In this document: in pieces, positions 10,008 to 19,638 of the stretch
Position numbering within the stretch: the first letter of the stretch is position 1
Layout of the letters: each line of letters begins with the position of its first letter
Notes under the pieces: generated by a model
Databases searched by the model: none
Seen by the model: the letters and a program-made list of their open reading frames with translations, nothing else
What the model was told of the DNA's origin: nothing
Program-made: the position numbers and the translations under genes
Assembly (NCBI GenBank): GCA_903861185.1
Contig: CAIOTK010000289.1
Coordinates: 1-43,947 of the forward strand
Reading direction: 5' to 3'
From: an uncultured Opitutia bacterium
GTDB lineage: Bacteria > Verrucomicrobiota > Verrucomicrobiia > Opitutales > Opitutaceae
DNA length: 43,947 nucleotides

Positions 10008-11606
10008 TCAGGGAGGCAGGAGGCGGAGGCCGTGGTAAGTCCGACCCCAGAGCCCGTCCTCTTCCCAGCCTTGGACGCGTGGGGAGAGGAGCCAAATCTT
10101 GGTGTTAAAATAGAGCGGCGTTAGCGGGTGAGCGCCGAGGAGAGCTCCCTCGGCTTCGGCGACCCGCGCGTCGCGGTCCGTGGGATCTGCAGTTGCGGCG
10201 GCCGCGGCCAGCAGGCGCGCGAAAGCGGGATCGTTCCACCCCGGATAGTTCAGCGGGTGCTCGGGCCCGAAATCCTCGAGCAAAGCCAACGGGTCCGCGG
10301 CGTCTGGGATGGCGGTGATGAAGGCGAGATCGAACGCGCCCTGGCGGAGCGCGTCGAGATGGACGCGCGCCTCGCGCAGGGCGATCGTGGTCTCCACGCC
10401 GAGCTCGCGCCGCCACAGTTGTTGGATGGCCTCGAGCACAGGCGTCTGACTCCAGCCGCTCAGTTCAAGCCGGGGCAGTCCTTGGCCCCCAGGGAAACCG
10501 GCCCGGGCGAGCTCCTCCCGCGCCGCGGCCGCGTCGAAGCGCACCGCGCCGCCGACGGGGGCGGCGGTCGGGGCTAGGCCCGGGGGTAAGAATCGATCGG
10601 CGGCGCGGTGGTTGCCCTGAAGCACGGTCGCGGCCAGTCGTTCGCGGTCGAGCGCGAGGGAGAGGGCGCGGCGGACGCCGGCGGTGAGCGCGGGCCGGCG
10701 GGTGTTGAAGGCAAGGTAACGCGTCTCGAACATCGTCGCCCGCCGCAGTTCGGCAGGACGATCCCGTTCCCAGGCGGAAAGTTTCCCGCCGGGTACGGCC
10801 ATCGTCGCCTCGAGTTGGCCCGCGCGGTAAGCCCGCTCTTCGGAGTCGCCGCTGTCAAAACGGACGAAGTGGACCGCATCCAGTGCGACCCCGGCGGCGC
10901 CGTGCCACGCCGGGTTGCGGCGCAGGACGACCCGCTGGTCGGGGCGCCATTCCGCGAGGAGGAAAGGTCCGTTCCCCACGAAGTGGCCCGGCTCCGTCCA
11001 CCGGCGGCTATGGCGAGCCACGATGTCGGCGCGCACGGGCAGCCAAGGGCCGCTGGCGACGTGGTGGGGAAACCGAGGGTTGGGCTGCTCTAGGCGGATC
11101 TCCAGGCGCCGCGCGTCGAGGGCGCGGAAACCGACCGCGCTGAAGTCGGTGAGTTTTCCGGAGCCGTAGTCCCGGGCGCCGACGACAAGGTGTAACGCGG
11201 CCGCTTTGGGCGAGGCGGTGGCGGGACGCAGCGCCCGCTCGTAGGCAGCGACAAAATGTTCGGCGGTCACTGGCGCTCCGTCCGACCAGCGGCCGTCCGG
11301 CCGGAGGTGGAACACGTAGGTGCGGCCATCCGGGGAGACCTCAAACCGGGTAGCGGCGCCGGGCCGCGGCGCTTCCCCGGCCGGTCCCGGGACCAGCAGT
11401 CCCTCGAGGAGGGCGCGCAGCAGCCCAAATTCGTCTGGCAGCGTGGTGGCCGCCGGATCGAGCGAGGCGGGCTCGTTGCGCTGGCTGACCCGGAGGACGG
11501 ACTCCGCCGTGGGCGCGGACGGTCGGCCGCAGCCCGCGGCGAACCCGAGGAGCAGTCCCGCGCCGGCCCGCGCCGCGGCCACGACCTTAGGGCTCCAGCC
11601 AGACAT
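10008..11606 (-). CDS. Oligopeptide-type ABC transporter substrate-binding lipoprotein (second copy)
   Basis: Lipobox-like LLLGFAAGC; SBP family 5 features (RFEVSPDGRTYVFHLRPDGRWSDGAPVTAEHFVAAYERAL). Start chosen at MSGWSP (11606) because the longer ORF overlaps the upstream gene further. Confidence 0.85.
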   Translation of the reverse strand: MSGWSPKVVAAARAGAGLLLGFAAGCGRPSAPTAESVLRVSQRNEPASLDPAATTLPDEFGLLRALLEGLLVPGPAGEAPRPGAATRFEVSPDGRTYVFHLRPDGRWSDGAPVTAEHFVAAYERALRPATASPKAAALHLVVGARDYGSGKLTDFSAVGFRALDARRLEIRLEQPNPRFPHHVASGPWLPVRADIVARHSRRWTEPGHFVGNGPFLLAEWRPDQRVVLRRNPAWHGAAGVALDAVHFVRFDSGDSEERAYRAGQLEATMAVPGGKLSAWERDRPAELRRATMFETRYLAFNTRRPALTAGVRRALSLALDRERLAATVLQGNHRAADRFLPPGLAPTAAPVGGAVRFDAAAAREELARAGFPGGQGLPRLELSGWSQTPVLEAIQQLWRRELGVETTIALREARVHLDALRQGAFDLAFITAIPDAADPLALLEDFGPEHPLNYPGWNDPAFARLLAAAAATADPTDRDARVAEAEGALLGAHPLTPLYFNTKIWLLSPRVQGWEEDGLWGRTYHGLRLLPP

Positions 11607-13191
11607 GTTTGTAAGGGTGATGGTCAAGTAGATTAGAGTGCCAGCCCTTCACCGCGGGGTGGATGAGGAAGACGTGCGTGTAGTGGTAGACCGGGATGAA
11701 GGGCACGCCCTCAAGCAGGATGGATTCAGCTCGCTGGAGCAGTTCCGCCCGTGCCGCGGGGTCGGCGGTGCGCGCCGCCGCGAAGAGCGCCGCGTCGTAC
11801 TCCGGTTGTGCCCAGCCGGTGTAGTTGTTCCCGCTGTCCCCTCGGAAGATGTCGAGGAAGGTCGCCGGGTCGAGGTAGTCGCCGATCCAGTCCCCGCGGA
11901 GAATCTGGTAATCTCCGGCGCGGCGCGCCGCGTGGGTGACCTTGAGTTCCTGATTGGTGAGGCGGATCTCCAACCCGAGTTCGCGGCGCCACATCTCCTG
12001 CAAGGCCTCGGCCACCGCGCGGTGGTTTTCCGAGGTGTTGAAAAGTAGGTCGATGGGGGGGAGCCCGCGACCACCGGGAAAGCCCGCCTCGGCGAGCAGC
12101 CGGCGCGCCTCCGCGGAATCCGAGGGCACGCGGGCGCGCGCCGTGTAGCCGGCGGTGCCCGGCGGGGTGAGCGCGTGGGCCGGCCGCTGGCCGCCCCGCA
12201 GCAGCCGAGTCACAATCGCTTCGCGGTCGATCGCGAGGGCGAGGGCGCGCCGGACGCGCACGTCGTTGAGCGGCGGGCGGCGCGTGTTGAGGCGGAAGAA
12301 GTAGGTCGCGAGGTAGGGGTCGAGCCGCAGCAGGTGGGGCGAGTTCTGACGGTAGGAGTCGATCTTACTGATGGGCGCGTACTCGGTCACGTGCAGTTGC
12401 CCTGCGCGGAAGGCGCGCTCCTCAGCGTCGACGCTGTCGAGCGGGTAGAAGCGGATGCCGTTGAGGCGGACCGTCGCGGCGTCCCAGTAACCGGGGAACT
12501 TATCGACCGCGATCACTTGGTTCTGGCGCCATTCGGTGAGGCGGAAGGGCCCGTTCGTGACGATGTTGGCCGGGCGGGTCCACGGGTTGCCCCGCTGGGC
12601 GACGGGGCCGTGGCGGGCGATCGTCTCCACGGGGACGGGATACCAAGGCGGGTTGGTGAGCAGGGAGAGGAAGTACGCGGCCGGGTGCTCGAGGGTCAGC
12701 CGCAGCGTACGATCGTCCACGGCCTCGGCGCCGACGGACGTGAAGTCGCGGCCGCCGCCCTTGTGGAACGCCTCCGCGCCGCGGAGGATGTAGAGCATAT
12801 TCGCGTAGTCAGCGGCCAGCGAGGGGGTGAGGATGCGCTGGAAGCTGGCCGCGAAGTCGCGGGCGGTGACGGGCCGGCCGTCGCTCCAGCGGGCGTCGCC
12901 GCGGAGCCGAAAGGTGTAGGTCAGGCCGTCGGCGGAAATTTCCCAGCGTTCCGCGACGCCGGGCACGGGGCGGAGGTCGACGGGATCCTCGGTGACGAGG
13001 CCCTCGAAGAGCGCGCGCAGGATATTGCCCTCGGCGACGCCGGTGACGACGTGCGGGTCGAGTTCGTTGACCTCGTACCCGACGCCGCGATGGAGGATCT
13101 GCTGGCGGTTGCCGGCCTCGACGCGGGTCTCGCGCGGCAGGCAGCCGGCGGCGAGTAGTAGGGCCGCACAAAGCGGAAGGAGCAGCCTCAT
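11587..13191 (-). CDS. Oligopeptide-type ABC transporter substrate-binding lipoprotein (first copy)
   Basis: Lipobox LLLAAGC; RWEISADGLTYTFRLRGDARWSDGRPVTARDFAASFQRIL; SBP family 5 throughout; tandem paralogue of the downstream gene. Confidence 0.87.
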   Translation of the reverse strand: MRLLLPLCAALLLAAGCLPRETRVEAGNRQQILHRGVGYEVNELDPHVVTGVAEGNILRALFEGLVTEDPVDLRPVPGVAERWEISADGLTYTFRLRGDARWSDGRPVTARDFAASFQRILTPSLAADYANMLYILRGAEAFHKGGGRDFTSVGAEAVDDRTLRLTLEHPAAYFLSLLTNPPWYPVPVETIARHGPVAQRGNPWTRPANIVTNGPFRLTEWRQNQVIAVDKFPGYWDAATVRLNGIRFYPLDSVDAEERAFRAGQLHVTEYAPISKIDSYRQNSPHLLRLDPYLATYFFRLNTRRPPLNDVRVRRALALAIDREAIVTRLLRGGQRPAHALTPPGTAGYTARARVPSDSAEARRLLAEAGFPGGRGLPPIDLLFNTSENHRAVAEALQEMWRRELGLEIRLTNQELKVTHAARRAGDYQILRGDWIGDYLDPATFLDIFRGDSGNNYTGWAQPEYDAALFAAARTADPAARAELLQRAESILLEGVPFIPVYHYTHVFLIHPAVKGWHSNLLDHHPYKHVWLEP

Positions 13192-13667
13192 AGGGGAACC
13201 AGGAGGGCGACGGCGTGCGCGGCGATCGCGCGGCCTTGGCCAAGTTCGCCGACCCCCTCGTTCGTTGTAGCCTTGAGGCCGATCTGCGCGACGGGGAGGC
13301 CCGTGGAGCGGGCGAGGGCGGCCTTCATCTCGGCGAGGCGCGGCTGGATGCGCGGCCGCTCCGCGATGAGGGTCAGATCGACGTTGGCCGGCTGCAGGCC
13401 GCGGTTCCGCAGTTCCGCACAGACCCGTTGCAGCAGCAGTTGGGAATCGATTCCGCGGTAGGCGGGGTCGGTGTCCGGAAAAAAGTGCCCGATGTCTGGC
13501 AGACCGGCGGCCCCGAGGAGGGCGTCGCAGAGCGCGTGCGTGAGGCAGTCGGCGTCGCTGTGGCCCTCGAGCCCGAAGTCTGCCTCGAAGCGGACGCCTC
13601 CGAGGACGAGCGGGCGCCCCGGGGCGGTGCGGTGGATGTCGTAGCCGTGGCCGATGCGCGGAATCAT
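13188..13667 (-). CDS. ispF: 2-C-methyl-D-erythritol 2,4-cyclodiphosphate synthase
   Basis: RIGHGYDIHRTAPGRPLVLGGVRFEADFGLEGHSDADCLTHALCDALLGAAGLPDIGHFFPDTDPAY: classic IspF. Confidence 0.95.
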   Translation of the reverse strand: MIPRIGHGYDIHRTAPGRPLVLGGVRFEADFGLEGHSDADCLTHALCDALLGAAGLPDIGHFFPDTDPAYRGIDSQLLLQRVCAELRNRGLQPANVDLTLIAERPRIQPRLAEMKAALARSTGLPVAQIGLKATTNEGVGELGQGRAIAAHAVALLVPL

Positions 13668-14374
13668 CGGGATTCTTCCGCGCGCGCCCGGGAGAGTAGG
13701 AACTCGACGTAAGCGAGGTCGGCGGGCGTGGTGAGCTTGGGGTTGGGGCGGTCGTTTGCGAGCACCGCTACCGGGTGGCCCAGCAACTCGACCGCTTGGG
13801 CGTCATCGGTGACCGCAAGGCCGCGGGCGGCGACGCGGGCGTGGGCCCGGACGATGAGATCGCGGGCGAAGACCTGCGGCGTCTCCGCGGCCCAGAGGCG
13901 GTCGCGGGCAAGGGTGCGCAGTCTTTCCGGGCCGCCCCGGCGCCCAGGGGGGCGGAGTTCCTTGATCGTGTCGGTGACGGGGTGGGCGAGCACCACGGCG
14001 TGTTCGCGGCGGACGATCTTGAGCAGGGCGACTAACTGATCTGGCTGGATGAGCGGGCGGGCGCAGTCGTGGATGAAAACGTAGGCGATGTCGGCCGGGA
14101 GGGCTTCGAGCGCGATGCGGACGGAGTCGCGCCGTTCGCGGCCGCCGCGCACCAGCTGGGTGGGGGTGGGGGCGCACGCGGCGAGGGCGAGCATCTGGCG
14201 TTGGTCGCGGTAGACGACCACGTGGAGGTCGGCGACCCCGCTGGCGAGGAAGGCGGCGGCCGAGTGAGCGAAGACGGGCCGCCCGGCGAGCGGGGTCAGG
14301 ACCTTGTCGGCCACGGCCCCGGCCATCCGGGAGCCGCTCCCGGCGGCGAGCAAGATGGCGGCGGTGCGGCTCAT
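13664..14374 (-). CDS. ispD: 2-C-methyl-D-erythritol 4-phosphate cytidylyltransferase
   Basis: MSRTAAILLAAGSGSRMAG...VLTPLAGRPVFAHS, VFIHDCARPLI, VTDTIKE, AETPQVF, VTDDAQAVE: IspD motifs. Confidence 0.94.
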   Translation of the reverse strand: MSRTAAILLAAGSGSRMAGAVADKVLTPLAGRPVFAHSAAAFLASGVADLHVVVYRDQRQMLALAACAPTPTQLVRGGRERRDSVRIALEALPADIAYVFIHDCARPLIQPDQLVALLKIVRREHAVVLAHPVTDTIKELRPPGRRGGPERLRTLARDRLWAAETPQVFARDLIVRAHARVAARGLAVTDDAQAVELLGHPVAVLANDRPNPKLTTPADLAYVEFLLSRARAEESR

Positions 14375-14379
14375 CGGAT

Positions 14380-15072
14380 TCAGGCGCCGACTTCCGCGAG
14401 GATCGCGCGGGCGGCGGCCACCGGATCCGGCGCCTTGAAGATCGGCCGGCCGACGACGAGGTAATTGGAGCCCGCCCGCACCGCCTCGGCAGGCGTCATC
14501 ACCCGCGTCTGGTCGTCTGCGCGCGCGTCGCGGGGGCGGATGCCGGGGGTGACTAACTTCACCTCCGGCGGCAGGACGGCGCGCAGCGGGGCGATCTCGA
14601 GGGGTGAGCAGACAAGCCCACGGAGGCCGGCGTCGGCGGCGAGCCGGCCGAGGCGGACGACCTGTTCTTCGGGCGTCCCGGTGACGCCGGTGGCGGCGAG
14701 GTCCGGGCCACCCATCGAGGTGAGCTCCGTCACGCCGAGCAGCAACAGGTCGGGCGCGTGCTGGCGCTGCGCCTTCACCGCCCATTCCATCATCTCGCGG
14801 CCGCCGCTGGTGTGGAGGGTAAGCATCCCGACTGGCAGGCGGGAGGCGGACTCCACGGCCTTGGCCACGGTGTTCGGGATGTCGTGGAGCTTGAGGTCGA
14901 GGAAAACTTGAAAACCGAGGTCGGCGATCTCGCGGACGGCGTCGGGGCCGCAGGCGGTGAACATCTCGAGCCCCAGCTTGGCCCAGCGTACGGTGCCCTG
15001 CAGTTGGCGGAGCACCGGAGCGACTTCGCGGGGCGACTGGGCGTCGAGGACGAGGATCAGTTCGCAGGGCAT
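14380..15072 (-). CDS. pyrF: Orotidine 5'-phosphate decarboxylase
   Basis: ILVLDAQS, VRWAKLGLEMF, VFLDLKLHDIPNTVAKAV, LTLHTSGG, VTPGIRP, NYLVVGRPIFKA. Confidence 0.94.
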   Translation of the reverse strand: MPCELILVLDAQSPREVAPVLRQLQGTVRWAKLGLEMFTACGPDAVREIADLGFQVFLDLKLHDIPNTVAKAVESASRLPVGMLTLHTSGGREMMEWAVKAQRQHAPDLLLLGVTELTSMGGPDLAATGVTGTPEEQVVRLGRLAADAGLRGLVCSPLEIAPLRAVLPPEVKLVTPGIRPRDARADDQTRVMTPAEAVRAGSNYLVVGRPIFKAPDPVAAARAILAEVGA

Positions 15073-15171
15073 CGGGCGGATTAAGGCCGGACCACGCCGG
15101 GGATAGAAGTCAAAACGGCGGTCGGCGCCGCGGCGCTTGCGCCGGGCGCGCCGCCGCGCGAGAAGGGCGCC

Positions 15172-16059
15172 GTGCTGCCGCTGGTCCTCGCCGCCCCCGC
15201 CAAGATCAACCTCCTGCTCGCCATTACGGGCCGGCGGCCGGACGGCTTCCACGATCTGGTTTCGGTGGTGGCCACGCTCGACCTCGCCGACACGCTGGAG
15301 GCGACGCCCGCGCCGGAACTGTCGCTCGCCTGCGACGACCCGGAGCTGTCGGCCGGCGCCGACAACCTAGTGTTGCGCGCCGCGACAGCCTTCCGCCGGG
15401 AGACCGGTTGGGCGGGCGGCGTGGCCTTCAGCCTGAGCAAGCGCATCCCCGCGGGCGCGGGTCTGGGGGGCGGCAGTAGCGACGCGGTGGCGGCCCTGCG
15501 GGCGCTCAACCAGCTGGCCCCGCCCGACTGTCGCCTCGACCTGCCTAGGTTGGCCCGGCTGGCGGCCGAGCTCGGGTCAGACTGTCCGTTGTTCCTCGCG
15601 GCAGGCCCGGTGGTGCTGCGGGGTCGAGGTGAGCTGGTCGAACCCCTACTTCCGGCGGAGGCAGCGCGCCTGCGCGGCCGGCGGTTACTCGTTTTTAAGC
15701 CGGCTTTCGGCATCGCCACGCCGTGGGCCTATGCCCGCTTAGCCGCGGGGGCGCCCGGCTCTTATTGGCCGGCGGCGGAAGCCGAGGCGTGGTTGGCTCG
15801 GTGGCGAGCGGATCCGGCTGCGCCGGCCGAGGCCCTGCTCCGCAACTCGATGGAGGCGCCGGCTTTCGCCAAGTTCCCCGCCCTGCCCGAATTGCTCGCC
15901 CGGCTGCAGGCTGCGGCGGGGGTAGAGGGCCGGATGAGTGGCAGCGGCAGCGCCTGCTTCGCCTTCCTGCCGGAAGGGCTGCCGGTGGCGCCCCTCGCGG
16001 ATCTGGTGCGGGCCTGCTGGGGCCCTTCCGCCTTCGTCGCCGAGGCGCGGATCGCTTAA
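15172..16059 (+). CDS. ispE: 4-diphosphocytidyl-2-C-methyl-D-erythritol kinase (GTG start)
   Basis: APAKINLLLAITGRRPDGFHDLVSVV; GHMP motif KRIPAGAGLGGGSSDAVAALRALN; GSDCPLFL; GRMSGSGSACFAF. Confidence 0.94.
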   Translation: MLPLVLAAPAKINLLLAITGRRPDGFHDLVSVVATLDLADTLEATPAPELSLACDDPELSAGADNLVLRAATAFRRETGWAGGVAFSLSKRIPAGAGLGGGSSDAVAALRALNQLAPPDCRLDLPRLARLAAELGSDCPLFLAAGPVVLRGRGELVEPLLPAEAARLRGRRLLVFKPAFGIATPWAYARLAAGAPGSYWPAAEAEAWLARWRADPAAPAEALLRNSMEAPAFAKFPALPELLARLQAAAGVEGRMSGSGSACFAFLPEGLPVAPLADLVRACWGPSAFVAEARIA

Positions 16060-16144
16060 ATCCGCATTGACCCGTCCCCGGGCGGGGAGGTTATTCAAGG
16101 GCGGCGCCCGCGTCACCCCGCGTGGGCCCACCTCCCTTTCACCG

Positions 16145-17908
16145 ATGGAAATCCGGGATCGCCACGAGTTCACCGTGCAAGGCATCGCCGCCTCGCAGGG
16201 GATCGCGTATGGCCAGATTTTCCTCTACCTGCAGAGCGAGCTCGAGGTCCCAGATTATCAGGTCGAGACGGAACGCCGGATCGACGAGGTGGCGCGCTTC
16301 GACCGCGCTCTAGTCGCGACCCGCCAGCAGATCGCCCGGATCAAGGCCGAGGTAGAGCGCAATCTCGGGCCCGAGGAAGCTGCGATCTTCGACGCCCACC
16401 TGCTGGTGCTGGAGGACGAGGCGCTGATTGGGGAGACGGTGCGCGAGTTTGAGGAGTCCGGCCGCAACATCGAAGGCTGCTTCCACCGCGTCTCCGCGCG
16501 CTACATCCGGGCCTTTGAGGAGATCGACGACGAGTACCTCCGGGAGCGCGCGGTCGACCTGCGCGACGTCGCACAGCGCGTGCTACAGAATCTTCTCGGC
16601 CAGACCGAGAACTCCCTCAAGCGCCTCGCCGGCGAACGGATCGTGGTCGCCGTCGATATCTCGCCCTCCGCGTCCGCCTCGCTCGACCGCTCCTCGGCCC
16701 TGGCGCTGGTGACGGATTCCGGCAGCAAGACCAGCCACGCGGTCATCGTTGCCCGCTCGATGAAGATCCCCGCCGTGGTCGGGCTCCGCGACCTCACCCG
16801 ACGGGTGAGCGACGGAGACTGGGCGATCATCGACGGCTACGACGGGCTGGTGATCGTCAACCCCTCCGAGGCGACCCTCTTCCGTTACGGGAAAATTCAG
16901 GAGCGGAAGAAGTCCTTTGAGGCCCTCCTGCGGGAGGTCAGCCACCTGCCGGCCGTGACGCTCGACGGCGTGGCGGTGACGCTGCAGGCCAACATCGAGA
17001 AGGCGGAAGAGACGCGGCTGGTGGCGGAGCACGGGGCGGAGGGCGTGGGCCTGTACCGGACGGAGTTCCTCTACTTGAACGCGGGCCGCCTGCCGACTGA
17101 GGAGGAACAGTACCGCGATTACCGGGCGGTGGTGGAGGCGGTGGCGCCGCGGCCGGTAGTGATCCGCACGCTCGACCTCGGCGGCGATAAGCCGATGAAT
17201 GGCCAGACCGACCTGTTCCCGCGGGAGTCGAACCCGTTCATGGGCTTCCGCGCTATCCGCTGGTGCCTCGAGCACGCGGCGGTTTTTAAGGTTCAGCTCC
17301 GGGCCATTCTGCGGGCGAGCGCCCACGGGCGGGTCCGGATGATGTATCCGATGATCAGCGGGGTCGACGAGCTGGCGCGGGCCAACGCGCTGTTCGCGGA
17401 ATGCCGGGAGGAGCTGCGGGCGGCGGGAATCCCCCACGACGCCGAACTGGAGGTGGGCACGATGATCGAGATCCCGAGCGCCGCCCTGATCGCTGACCTC
17501 CTCGCTCGCCAGTGCCGGTTCTTTAGTATCGGGACCAACGATCTAATTCAGTACACCCTCGCGATCGACCGCGGTAACGACCGCATCGCGCACCTCTACG
17601 AGCCGACGCACCCCGCGGTCCTGCGCTCGCTGCGCCAGATCGTGACCGAGGCCCACCGCGCCGGCATCCCGGCGGGGGTCTGCGGCGAGATGGCCGGCGA
17701 TCCGATTTACGCGCCCCTGCTGCTCGGTCTCGGCGTCGACTCGTTGAGTATGTCGCCGGCGTGGATCCCCTCCGTGAAGTATCTCATTCGGGCGATGCGG
17801 ATGAGCGACGCGCGCGCGCTGGCGGAGGAGGTGCTCGCGCTCGAATCGGCCCCCGCGATCCACGCCCGCTGCGAGGCGTTCTACCGGGCGCGGGTGCGGC
17901 TGGAGTGA
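16145..17908 (+). CDS. ptsI: Phosphoenolpyruvate--protein phosphotransferase (PTS enzyme I)
   Basis: QGIAASQGIAYG; phospho-His segment GSKTSHAVIVARSMKIPAVVG; VGLYRTEFLYLNAGRLPTEEEQ; FFSIGTNDLIQYTLAIDRGND; GVCGEMAGDP. Confidence 0.95.
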   Translation: MEIRDRHEFTVQGIAASQGIAYGQIFLYLQSELEVPDYQVETERRIDEVARFDRALVATRQQIARIKAEVERNLGPEEAAIFDAHLLVLEDEALIGETVREFEESGRNIEGCFHRVSARYIRAFEEIDDEYLRERAVDLRDVAQRVLQNLLGQTENSLKRLAGERIVVAVDISPSASASLDRSSALALVTDSGSKTSHAVIVARSMKIPAVVGLRDLTRRVSDGDWAIIDGYDGLVIVNPSEATLFRYGKIQERKKSFEALLREVSHLPAVTLDGVAVTLQANIEKAEETRLVAEHGAEGVGLYRTEFLYLNAGRLPTEEEQYRDYRAVVEAVAPRPVVIRTLDLGGDKPMNGQTDLFPRESNPFMGFRAIRWCLEHAAVFKVQLRAILRASAHGRVRMMYPMISGVDELARANALFAECREELRAAGIPHDAELEVGTMIEIPSAALIADLLARQCRFFSIGTNDLIQYTLAIDRGNDRIAHLYEPTHPAVLRSLRQIVTEAHRAGIPAGVCGEMAGDPIYAPLLLGLGVDSLSMSPAWIPSVKYLIRAMRMSDARALAEEVLALESAPAIHARCEAFYRARVRLE

Positions 17909-17959
17909 CCCGCGCTGCGAGTTGCACGGCGGCCGAACCGCGTTAAGCAGTTTTCCCTG

Positions 17960-18616
17960 ATGAGTACGCGCTTCGCCCTCTCCCCGTGGTTGGCCGCGCC
18001 GCTGCTGCTGCTCTTGGTGGGCTGCAACTCCGTCTTCACGCCCAAGTACCGGGTTTTAGTCGACGCCATCGCGGCCCCGGACCTACCTGCGCCGGCCGGG
18101 GGCAAGTCGTACCGCCTACTCGCACGCAAATCCACCGTCACGGGCCAGCAGGCGCAGGTGGATGTGATCAAGGCGTGCGTCGACGCCGCGCTGGCGGGCA
18201 AGGGGATGTTCGAGGCGCCCGCGAGCGTGCCCCCGGACTTGTTCATCGAGGTGGGCTTCGGGGTGGCGGCTACGCCCCGGGTCGATGCCGGCTCCCGAGA
18301 AACCTTCCTGCAACTGGCCGCCCGCGCGAACGCCTCCCGCGGGATCGATAAGGGCACCGGACCCGAGGTCTGGGATGTGCGCGTGGCCGTGCTAGGCGTC
18401 TCTGGACGGATGGAGACCGCGATGCCGCTGCTGGCCGCGGTCGCGGTTGAACACATCGGCCGCGATACGAAGTTGGAGACCCGGATCGAGGTGCCCCAGA
18501 ACGCCCCCGTGATCGGCAGCGTGCGTGAGGGCGCGATTCGGACCTTGGAGGGCGGCGCCGCTCCTCGGACCCCCGCGCGGGCGGGGGCGGCGGTCAATCC
18601 GGTGCGTGCGGATTAG
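17960..18616 (+). CDS. Putative lipoprotein of unknown function (DUF4136-like)
   Basis: Signal peptide with lipobox LLLLLVGC; family assignment is tentative. Confidence 0.65.
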   Translation: MSTRFALSPWLAAPLLLLLVGCNSVFTPKYRVLVDAIAAPDLPAPAGGKSYRLLARKSTVTGQQAQVDVIKACVDAALAGKGMFEAPASVPPDLFIEVGFGVAATPRVDAGSRETFLQLAARANASRGIDKGTGPEVWDVRVAVLGVSGRMETAMPLLAAVAVEHIGRDTKLETRIEVPQNAPVIGSVREGAIRTLEGGAAPRTPARAGAAVNPVRAD

Positions 18617-18634
18617 GTGGGCCCGCGTGCCGCC

Positions 18635-19018
18635 TCAGTCGAACCACTCGTCCGCCGGGTCGAAAGCGGGGATCGCGACATTGACGATGCGGAACCGCCC
18701 CACGAGCCGGTGGCGGCAACCGGGCTGGATCATCACCGATAACATCGGCCGGGCGGGCACCCGTTCCCCGTCGAGCTCGATGAAGCCTTCGCCCTCGAGG
18801 ATTAGGTAGATCTCGGTCATCCGCCGGTGGTAGTGGGTCCGGGCGTCGGCGGAGATGTCCACGAGGTGAATCGTGGCGAGTTCGTTGCCCGGCACCGCGA
18901 ACCCGCGGCGGGCTTGGCCGCAGGGGCAGGGCACGGCTGGGACCTCATCCAGCTGGGTCCGCAGGTGGCGCGCACCGCGGTGGACGGAGACGGGCGCCGC
19001 AGGGGGTTCGGGGATCAT
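18635..19018 (-). CDS. Cupin domain-containing protein
   Basis: THYHRRMTEIYLILEGEGFIELDGERVPARPMLSVMIQPGCRHRLVG: cupin motifs. Start MIPEPPAAP at 19018 chosen over the longer ORF. Confidence 0.8.
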   Translation of the reverse strand: MIPEPPAAPVSVHRGARHLRTQLDEVPAVPCPCGQARRGFAVPGNELATIHLVDISADARTHYHRRMTEIYLILEGEGFIELDGERVPARPMLSVMIQPGCRHRLVGRFRIVNVAIPAFDPADEWFD

Positions 19019-19201
19019 ACGCAGAGGAGAACTTGGGAACGCGGAGTGGGCCAGCGCGAATACGTAGTCGCACGACTCTCCGCTCCGTATACTCCCGCGC
19101 CAAAGCCCCTTGCCGCTCTTTTGCGGTAAAACCATCGTCAGCCCCATCGCTCAACCCGAGCTTTCTCACCACAACGTTCGCTCACCCAAAACACTGCCAA
19201 A

Positions 19202-19561
19202 ATGAAGAAGATCAGCCAGCACGCCCGCAAGGGGTTCACCCTCGTTGAAATCATGATCGTCGTCGTCATCATCGGCCTCCTGGCTGCGATGGCGGTTCCG
19301 GCCTTCAACAAGGTTCGCCAGACGGCGACCGAGAAGACCATCCTGAACGACCTGCGGCAGCTGTCCGCCGCGGCCGACCAGTACTTCCTGGAGAACGGTG
19401 GCGTCGCCGAGGTTCCGGTCGCTACGCTGAAGACGGAGTACGTCAAGACCTTGAACACCAGCCGCTCGGGCGAGACCTGGCCCACCACGGTTTCCCGTAC
19501 GGCTACCAAGCTCACGGTGACTTACGGGCCGGACGCGACCGAAGTTTCGGTCGACCGCTGA
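19202..19561 (+). CDS. Type IV pilin-like / pseudopilin protein (orphan)
   Basis: Class III prepilin signal [31 protein letters not shown]; short 119 aa product. Confidence 0.9.
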   Translation: MKKISQHARKGFTLVEIMIVVVIIGLLAAMAVPAFNKVRQTATEKTILNDLRQLSAAADQYFLENGGVAEVPVATLKTEYVKTLNTSRSGETWPTTVSRTATKLTVTYGPDATEVSVDR

Positions 19562-19585
19562 GCGGGCGCCAAGCGCATCCGTTCC

Positions 19586-19602
19586 TCCCGGTTGATCCGG
19601 GA
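19586..19602 (+). other. Hairpin following the pilin gene, just upstream of the main terminator
   Basis: TCCCGG-TTGAT-CCGGGA inverted repeat 25 bp after the stop codon. Confidence 0.5.
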
Positions 19603-19612
19603 ATTCTCCAGA

Positions 19613-19638
19613 AGGAGCCGGTTTTTCCGGCTCCTTTT
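19613..19638 (+). terminator. Rho-independent terminator of the pilin gene
   Basis: AGGAGCCGG-TTTTT-CCGGCTCCT perfect 9-bp stem followed by TTT. Confidence 0.85.

Noticed and set aside
15938-16144. N-terminal extension of ptsI
   Set aside because: Overlaps ispE in another frame; enzyme I homology begins after MEIRDRHEFTVQG at 16145.
19018-19201. Sigma-54-type promoter for the pilin gene
   Set aside because: Looked for GG-N10-GC (TGGCAC-N5-TTGC) upstream and found no convincing match.
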